DNA of 6,686 bases, taken from assembly GCA_934661105.1 (NCBI GenBank), contig CAKUIV010000109.1, positions 1 to 6,686 of the forward strand, read 5' to 3'. The notes beneath the pieces were generated by a model. That model did no database searches, was not told the DNA's origin, and saw only the letters and a list, made by a program, of their open reading frames with translations. The DNA comes from an uncultured Ellagibacter sp. (GTDB lineage: Bacteria; Actinomycetota; Coriobacteriia; Coriobacteriales; Eggerthellaceae). A program made the translations under genes and the position numbers. Below are positions 6,551-6,686 of the stretch, one piece after another; the first letter of the stretch is position 1; each line of letters begins with the position of its first letter.

Positions 6551-6600
6551 ATACCTGGTGTAATGCTAGCCCGTCCTTTGGGTGGATGCGGCGAGGCCGA

Positions 6601-6629
6601 GGTTTGCCCATTCTACCAGTAGACCAAAC
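6601..6629 (-). terminator. Stem-loop just behind the gene at the right edge
   Basis: The outer arms GTTTG (6602-6606) and CAAAC (6625-6629) enclose a perfect inner stem TCTAC (6612-6616) with GTAGA (6619-6623) and a 2-nt loop. It begins 11 nt after the TAG at 6641. No U-run follows, so it could be a weak terminator or a protein-binding palindrome upstream of the flavoprotein gene. Confidence 0.3.
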
Positions 6630-6640
6630 GGGTGATGGGA

Positions 6641-6686
6641 CTAAGCCTTTGACCTGCGGTAGGTCGCGTCGGTCATCACCAGGTGG
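6641..6686 (-). CDS. C-terminal tail of an unidentified protein (runs off right edge)
   Basis: Reading in from the right edge on the minus strand, one frame gives 14 codons ending HLVMTDATYRRSKA and then TAG (6641-6643). Twelve of the 14 codons end in G or C, matching the real genes of this window. A stem-loop follows shortly after the stop. Another minus-strand frame is also open across this patch but has weaker codon bias, so the call rests mainly on composition. The fragment is too short to assign a family. Confidence 0.42.
   Translation of the reverse strand, partial: HLVMTDATYRRSKA

Overview
The window looks like chromosome of a high-GC anaerobic actinobacterium, most plausibly Coriobacteriia/Eggerthellaceae (Eggerthella, Adlercreutzia, Slackia, Gordonibacter and relatives). 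Two things point that way. Genes have strongly G/C-biased third codon positions. One gene encodes a Tat-exported, single-polypeptide FAD reductase of the fumarate/urocanate-reductase superfamily, a class heavily expanded in those gut bacteria. The taxonomic call is inference; no rRNA or marker gene is present.

Layout, left to right. (1) 1-140: the N-terminal 46 codons of a small helix-turn-helix protein on the minus strand, running off the left edge. (2) About 141-800: an AT-rich, gene-free stretch with a dense array of a short motif, ACGTHAA. Two long runs are phased at about 10 bp, one helical turn, and a nested inverted repeat lies inside the array. (3) About 792-1203: a GC-rich stretch with no supportable gene, ending in GC-rich hairpins behind the next gene. 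(4) 1204-4575: a complete minus-strand SWIM-zinc-finger SNF2-family ATPase. (5) 4576-4777: its promoter region (an extended -10) plus a strong stem-loop terminator for the gene behind it. (6) 4778-6361: a complete minus-strand Tat-secreted FAD flavoprotein of unknown substrate. (7) 6362-6640: a long leader. (8) 6641-6686: the last 14 codons of another minus-strand gene at the right edge.

All recognised genes lie on the minus strand, but they do not look like one operon. The flavoprotein and helicase are separated by a terminator and an apparent new promoter, and the helicase and HTH gene by about 1 kb. The helicase and flavoprotein look like independent chromosomal genes.

The most unusual part is the phased repeat array lying directly upstream of, and reaching into the leader of, the HTH gene. 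By architecture it could be a cooperative operator, a centromere/partition-like site (compare parC or tubC) or an iteron-type origin belonging to a mobile or integrated element that starts at the left edge. The sequence does not distinguish these, and the decisive part of the HTH protein lies outside the window.
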